Shown here piece by piece: positions 60,479-64,000 of a stretch of 64,000 nt of DNA. The translations under genes and the position numbers were made by a program. The notes beneath the pieces are model-generated. The model was not told the DNA's origin. It made no database searches and saw nothing but the letters and a program-made list of their open reading frames with translations. Numbering within the stretch: position 1 is the stretch's first letter; every line of letters starts with the position of its first letter. This stretch comes from Arthrobacter sp. AFG7.2 (lineage in GTDB: Bacteria > Actinomycetota > Actinomycetes > Actinomycetales > Micrococcaceae): positions 372,001 to 436,000 of the forward strand of contig NZ_PJMB01000002.1 of assembly GCF_002892835.1 (NCBI RefSeq). Direction: 5' to 3'.

Positions 60479-60949
60479 ATGACCGACAAGAACATTGCGC
60501 CCGAAGCAGAAATCCTCGGCTCCGACGAATGCTGGAAACTACTGGGACACACGAGCGTGGGCCGGCTGGGCGTCGTCGTCGACGGCCAGCCCGACGTCTT
60601 TCCGGTGAGCTTCAAGGTTGACGGTGAGGGACTTGTTTTCCGGACGGGAAGCGGAACAAAGCTGCAGGCGATTGAAGCCAATTCGATGGTTGCCCTGGAA
60701 GCGGACAGTGTGAGCGCCGAGTTTGGCCTGGCGTGGAGTGTTGTGGTCAAGGGCAAGGCTGTCCAGGAGGACGCAGCGAGGCCGGATTTGAATGAGACGC
60801 GGCGGGGGCTGTTTCCCTGGCAAGGGGTTGGCCAGGACCACCTCATCCGCATTGTTCCGCAGTCGGTAACAGGCCGGAGGTTCACCCTGTCGGCCACCGG
60901 CACCTGGCAAACCCCCCTGAACGAGGCCACGCGCGCCGGGCTCGAATAA
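60479..60949 (+). CDS. Pyridoxamine 5'-phosphate oxidase-like (FMN split-barrel) protein
   Basis: A 156-residue paralogue: CWKLLGHTSVGRLGVVVDGQPDVFPVSFKVDGEGLVFRTGSGTKLQAI, AWSVVVKGKAVQE and FPWQGVGQDHLIRIVPQSVTGRRFTL. It is close to the copy at 59608, so the two probably arose by local duplication with inversion around the box-rich spacer. The reaction is unknown. Confidence 0.91.
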   Translation: MTDKNIAPEAEILGSDECWKLLGHTSVGRLGVVVDGQPDVFPVSFKVDGEGLVFRTGSGTKLQAIEANSMVALEADSVSAEFGLAWSVVVKGKAVQEDAARPDLNETRRGLFPWQGVGQDHLIRIVPQSVTGRRFTLSATGTWQTPLNEATRAGLE

Positions 60950-60963
60950 CCGCTCCGGGTGCG

Positions 60964-61335
60964 GTGGAGGGCGGCGAACGCTGGACTGTTGAACGATACT
61001 TCGAAGGTTCCAGCACGGGCTATGGCATTTACGTGCAGGCAGAGCGCATGGCGTCCGGTCTGGGACCCATGGAGGTCCGTGTCTCCAAGAGCCAGGTTTC
61101 GTTCCGCCGCCGCCGTGGCTTCGCTTATCTCTGGCGCCCCGGCGCCTACGTAAAGTCGATGGTTCCCGTAGTCCTGTCGCTGGCGCTTCCCTTCCAGGCA
61201 GCATCGCCGCGGTTCAAGCAGATCGCGCACCCCGCGCCGAACATCTGGATGCACCACCTCGAGCTCCTGGACGTCAGCCAGCTGGATGATGAGGTGCAGC
61301 AGTGGATGCGCCAGGCGTATGAATCCGCTGCCTGA
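60964..61335 (+). CDS. DUF5655-type protein
   Basis: A 123-residue protein with the pattern GPMEVRVSKSQVSFRRRRGFAYLWRPGAYVKSMVPVVLSLALP, then SPRFKQIAHPAPNIWMHHLELLDVSQLDDEVQQWMRQAY, which resembles DUF5655 proteins of Actinobacteria. The start is GTG at 60964; the N terminus is short for the family, so part may be missing. It follows the PPOX-like gene by 14 bases. Function unknown. Confidence 0.75.
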   Translation: MEGGERWTVERYFEGSSTGYGIYVQAERMASGLGPMEVRVSKSQVSFRRRRGFAYLWRPGAYVKSMVPVVLSLALPFQAASPRFKQIAHPAPNIWMHHLELLDVSQLDDEVQQWMRQAYESAA

Positions 61336-61409
61336 GCTGGTGGCGGCGGAGCACCTTTAGAGTCCTATGGCACTGTCAGGTCCCGCAGCCGGGGGCGGAG
61401 GCTGGACTT

Positions 61410-61880
61410 ATGAGTGACACTGCACAGCACCCCAGGAAAGTCCATCTCGCCGGGCAGCCCGTCGCCGTCGTCCGTGAACGGGTGCCCATGGACGCGCTCA
61501 CCGATTTCTTCGGCCGCGCCTTCGGAACCGTCATGGCAGCGGCGCAGGCGCAAGACTGCACACCGGCAGGTCCGCCTTTCGCGCTCTACCGCGGAATGCC
61601 CAGTGACACCGTTGACGTGGAGGCGGGATTCCCCATCGACGGTAATTTCACGGACACGGACGGCGTGGCCAGCGGGACCCTGCCTGAAACTGACGCGCTC
61701 GAAGCCCTCCACATCGGACCCTATGACAGCCTGGAAAAGACCTACCAGGCGATCCTTGAACAGATGGAAGCGGAAGGCCTCACCCCCGCGGACATCATGT
61801 GGGAGTACTACCTCAGCGACCCGGAACAGGAACCCGACCCCGCAAAGTGGCAAACCCGGGTCATCTGGCCCCTCGCGTGA
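61410..61880 (+). CDS. GyrI-like/AraC effector-binding domain protein
   Basis: A 156-residue single-domain protein of the GyrI-like small-molecule-binding (SHS2 duplication) fold: QPVAVVRERVPMDALTDFFGRAFGTVM, then GPPFALYRGMPSDTVDVEAGFPI, and LEALHIGPYDSLEKTYQAILEQMEAEGL, where the conserved Glu/aromatic residues lie. It could sequester a ligand or toxin; no DNA-binding domain is attached. The start is ATG at 61410 with GGAGG about 11 bases upstream. Confidence 0.9.
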   Translation: MSDTAQHPRKVHLAGQPVAVVRERVPMDALTDFFGRAFGTVMAAAQAQDCTPAGPPFALYRGMPSDTVDVEAGFPIDGNFTDTDGVASGTLPETDALEALHIGPYDSLEKTYQAILEQMEAEGLTPADIMWEYYLSDPEQEPDPAKWQTRVIWPLA

Positions 61881-61881
61881 C

Positions 61882-62233
61882 GTGGAAATAGAGGCAATTA
61901 TTGCCGAAAACAACACACCGGCAATCGTGGGAACCCTTTCTGCCTTCGGAATCCTCTTGATGGCCACAGCCATGGCCAGGGGGCCACGAGGGCTCTTCCC
62001 CCGGTGGACCGCGTGGCTGGGCGTGGCCACTGGAGCCCTGGGGGGTGGCCAGTGACATCCTCCGCCACGCGGTACCTGAGTTTTACTGGGGTTACGGAGT
62101 GCTGCTGTGGGTCTGGTTCATCGCAGTTGGTATCGCGCTGATCCGGCTTTCCCCGGGAAAAACGGGCGGTAGATCATCAGCGCCAGCCCCGCAAACAGCA
62201 GGGCGAATGCCAGGAACGCCGCCATCAGCGTGA
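61882..62233 (+). pseudogene. Remnant of a multi-pass membrane protein (C-terminal part, frameshifted)
   Basis: One frame reads NNTPAIVGTLSAFGILLMATAMARG, then FPRWTAWLGVATGALG. After the six-G run at 62040-62045 the family-like sequence continues one frame over as VASDILRHAVPEFYWGYGVLLWVWFIAVGIALIRL. Together they look like the last three helices of a DUF4386-like membrane protein, whose first helices are absent and whose tail runs into the convergent gene at 62118. Removing one G restores the join. Loss of the N-terminal half makes this a true remnant. Confidence 0.6.
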
Positions 62234-63020
62234 GCGACGCATCCGGATCCCCCTTGACGTACATCACCACGGCCATCGAAGCCACCGACGCCGCCAGGAA
62301 CGCGTAACCGGTCAGCAGCGGATACATGATCTTCAGCGCCCACCTTGCTCCCAGGAGCAATCCAATCCCTGAAGCAATGGCCGCCGGGACGATGATGCCA
62401 AGATCCATCAGCTTCACCATCCAGAAGGGTGTTGGGCTGGATGAATACTCGGTGAGCGCTGCAGGGTCCGTCCAGGCCGCCAATAAGGACCGCAGGTGCT
62501 GGCCCACCACAAGGAACACTGCCACCGCCAGCAGGGAGATGCCGGCGGTTTTCCGGGCTGACGGTGACGGGGCGGGCAGGTCCGTGGGGATGGCAGCCAG
62601 GGAGAGAACAACCCCGGCCTCGGCGAAAACGAAGACGGCCAGCAACAGCGGGAACCAATACTCCACGTTTCCCGGAAGCCGGAGGTACTCCTGCCCGATG
62701 ATTACCTGCGCATAGGTGTAGATGGCGTAGACGCCAATGCCGCTGCCCAGGAGCGGTCCTGCGGGCTGGCTGCGGAACACCAAGACAGCAGCCAGGATTG
62801 TGGCCGGGAAAACCACGAACAGGGCTGCCGCGTCACTTCCCACCAACTGGTTGACGGTGGTCTCCGACGTGCGGTATCCCATGAAGCCGAACACCAGGGG
62901 CCCCATAAGCGATGCAGCAGCCATGCCGCACCCCAGGGCAACCAGGACAACTGCCAACGCCCGTTCAATCGTCCGCTGCCGCCGTCGGCTCCCCGAAACC
63001 AACCCGGGTGCATTCTTCAT
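62118..63020 (-). CDS. Multi-pass membrane protein, unknown function
   Basis: A 300-residue protein with about eight transmembrane helices (ALAVVLVALGCGMAAASLMGPLVFG, DAAALFVVFPATILAAVLVF, YWFPLLLAVFVFAEAGVVLSLAA, AGISLLAVAVFLVVGQHL, MDLGIIVPAAIASGIGLLLG, YPLLTGYAFLAASVASMAVVMYV, LMAAFLAFALLFAGLALMIY). No catalytic motif seen. The start at 63020 has AGGAGGTG. A DevR-like box lies 138 bases upstream. Confidence 0.82.
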   Translation of the reverse strand: MKNAPGLVSGSRRRQRTIERALAVVLVALGCGMAAASLMGPLVFGFMGYRTSETTVNQLVGSDAAALFVVFPATILAAVLVFRSQPAGPLLGSGIGVYAIYTYAQVIIGQEYLRLPGNVEYWFPLLLAVFVFAEAGVVLSLAAIPTDLPAPSPSARKTAGISLLAVAVFLVVGQHLRSLLAAWTDPAALTEYSSSPTPFWMVKLMDLGIIVPAAIASGIGLLLGARWALKIMYPLLTGYAFLAASVASMAVVMYVKGDPDASLTLMAAFLAFALLFAGLALMIYRPFFPGKAGSARYQLR

Positions 63021-63322
63021 GGTCAACACCTCCTGCAGCGACGTTAGGCACGGACGCCGCGGCCGGATAGAGCCCAACGGCTCTGAAACCACGAAAAACA
63101 GCGACTGCCCCGCAACCCCACCGGCGCACCGGGTTTAACCCAACGAATGGCTGATACGGGACTTTGGCCCCTAATGCGCAGCTGCGCCCGCTGGCAGAGT
63201 GGATGACGGCCCGAAAGATGCACAATGGCTGGGCATTGTGTTGGGCTGCTGCACCGGATGCCGGTGGGCAGATGCGCTCCACACTTTGTTGGAGGCAAGA
63301 CGCTTGAGGGAGAGCACCACGT
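63021..63322. other. Divergent intergenic region with a DevR-like box
   Basis: These 302 bases separate the membrane protein (minus) and the DUF1508 gene (plus). They hold a DevR-like box at 63158-63173 near the middle, and a weak reverse-orientation match around 63208. No gene seen. Confidence 0.6.
63158..63173. promoter_or_regulatory. DevR/DosR-like box
   Basis: GGGACTTTGGCCCCTA lies almost midway between divergent starts at 63020 and 63323, farther from either than usual for this motif. It is the last copy in the window and may mark the right edge of the island. Confidence 0.6.
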
Positions 63323-63589
63323 ATGGCAGGAACGTTCGAACTGTTTGTCGATGAGGATTCGCGGATCAGGTTCAGGCTTGTGACGCCGGACGGGCGTGTG
63401 CTTGTGGTGTCCGGACAGTACCAGGACAAACACCAGGCTGCCGCTGCCATCAAGGACGTCCGCGAATGCGCCGGCACGGGTTTGATCCGTGATCTCGCTG
63501 CGAACCCGGTCGAGGCACGGCCGGCCAGGCGCCGCCTTCAGGCCCGGGCGCTCTTTTCCGGCACAACAGGTTCCCTCGGTGCCGCCTAG
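63323..63589 (+). CDS. DUF1508/YegP-like protein
   Basis: An 88-residue protein: FELFVDEDSRIRFRLVTPDGRVLVVSGQYQDKHQAAAAIKDVRECA, matching the beta-beta-alpha unit of YegP/DUF1508 once (many homologues have two). The C-terminal half is basic and less conserved. Function unknown; some homologues are stress-induced. GGGAGAG precedes the ATG. Confidence 0.88.
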   Translation: MAGTFELFVDEDSRIRFRLVTPDGRVLVVSGQYQDKHQAAAAIKDVRECAGTGLIRDLAANPVEARPARRRLQARALFSGTTGSLGAA

Positions 63590-63604
63590 AACACCGGCTG
63601 CCCC

Positions 63605-64000
63605 GTGACGGCAGAGGTCCAGACCCAAAAGGCCCAGGTCCTGGGCGTCAAAGGCCTGGTCAAACGCTACGGTGACCATACCGTCGTCGACGGCGTGTCC
63701 TTTCACATCGAGGCCGGCGAAACATATGGACTCCTGGGTCCCAACGGGGCGGGCAAGACCACCATCATCTCCATGGTGGCAGGGCTGATCCCGGCAGACT
63801 CCGGATCAATCGAACTGGTTGGTTCCGCCATGACTCCGGCGAGCACTCGGGTCAAGGGCCACATCGGCCTGGTTCCGCAGGAACTCGCCATCTACCCGGA
63901 CCTGACGGCCAAGGAAAACCTCCTGTTCTTCGGCCGGCTCCAGGGCCTCAGCGGCCAGGAACTCAAAGGGCGGACTGCCGAGGTCCTGGAACTCATCGGC
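63605..64000 (+). CDS. ABC transporter ATP-binding protein (5' part, cut by window edge)
   Basis: The first 132 residues of an ABC ATPase are visible: VKGLVKRYGDHTVVDGVSFHIEAGE, Walker A in LLGPNGAGKTTIISMVAGL, and the Q-loop in IGLVPQELAIYPDLTAKENLLFFGRLQGL. The pattern matches multidrug/ABC-2 type exporters (CcmA-like). The start is GTG at 63605 with a weak ribosome site, 16 bases after the DUF1508 gene. The signature motif and Walker B lie beyond the window. Confidence 0.93.
   Translation, partial: MTAEVQTQKAQVLGVKGLVKRYGDHTVVDGVSFHIEAGETYGLLGPNGAGKTTIISMVAGLIPADSGSIELVGSAMTPASTRVKGHIGLVPQELAIYPDLTAKENLLFFGRLQGLSGQELKGRTAEVLELIG

Overview
The window comes from a high-GC actinobacterium, most likely a Micrococcaceae member of the Arthrobacter/Pseudarthrobacter type. 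This rests on GC content, frequent GTG starts, the thrS-HIT-pgsA order shared with mycobacteria, a mycoredoxin, a c-di-AMP riboswitch ahead of a LysM-NlpC/P60 gene, and a DevS/DevR (DosS/DosR) type two-component pair. I see no tRNA, rRNA, insertion sequence, phage or CRISPR array.

Bases 1-29,900 are ordinary chromosome. A minus-strand housekeeping block (pdxS, PIP synthase, HIT hydrolase, thrS) is followed by an SOS-type mutagenesis operon (LexA-like box, DUF6504, dnaE2). Small metabolic and repair genes come next: chorismate mutase, VOC protein, SRAP, mycoredoxin, lipoate ligase-like protein, UbiB/PadR, thioesterase, nuclease-fold protein, NUDIX, two SDRs, AlkD-like repair protein and DLH. 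Then come the riboswitch-controlled cell-wall hydrolase and a translationally coupled rnz-permease-selO operon. Flavohemoglobin hmp marks the change to the next region.

Bases ~30,000-63,200 look like a hypoxia/NO 'dormancy' regulon island of DosR type. A 16-bp motif close to GTGACYTTnGGCCCTA recurs at least a dozen times, mostly 35-75 bp ahead of gene starts. The island encodes DevR and DevS (convergent), five universal stress proteins, three FMN-split-barrel (PPOX-like) proteins, four P-type ATPases of different classes, a hemerythrin, a zinc alcohol dehydrogenase, an Hsp20, PEP synthase, a HAD-GH65 fusion, phosphofructokinase, and DUF4389, polysaccharide deacetylase and other membrane or envelope genes. 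Many of these families have counterparts in the M. tuberculosis DosR regulon (HspX, CtpF, PfkB, the Rv2006 HAD/GH65 fusion, several Usps). The likely logic is that DevS senses gas or redox state, DevR binds the 16-bp boxes, and the cell shifts to ion homeostasis, redox balancing, storage-sugar use and protein protection.

Several genes are broken: ubiB, a TraR/DksA zinc-finger gene and pfk each need one frameshift to restore the family sequence. Two further remnants (an acyl-CoA-ligase-like tail and a membrane-protein tail) sit beside intact genes. Whether the single-base cases are real or assembly errors cannot be told from the sequence alone. The window ends inside an ABC transporter ATPase gene.
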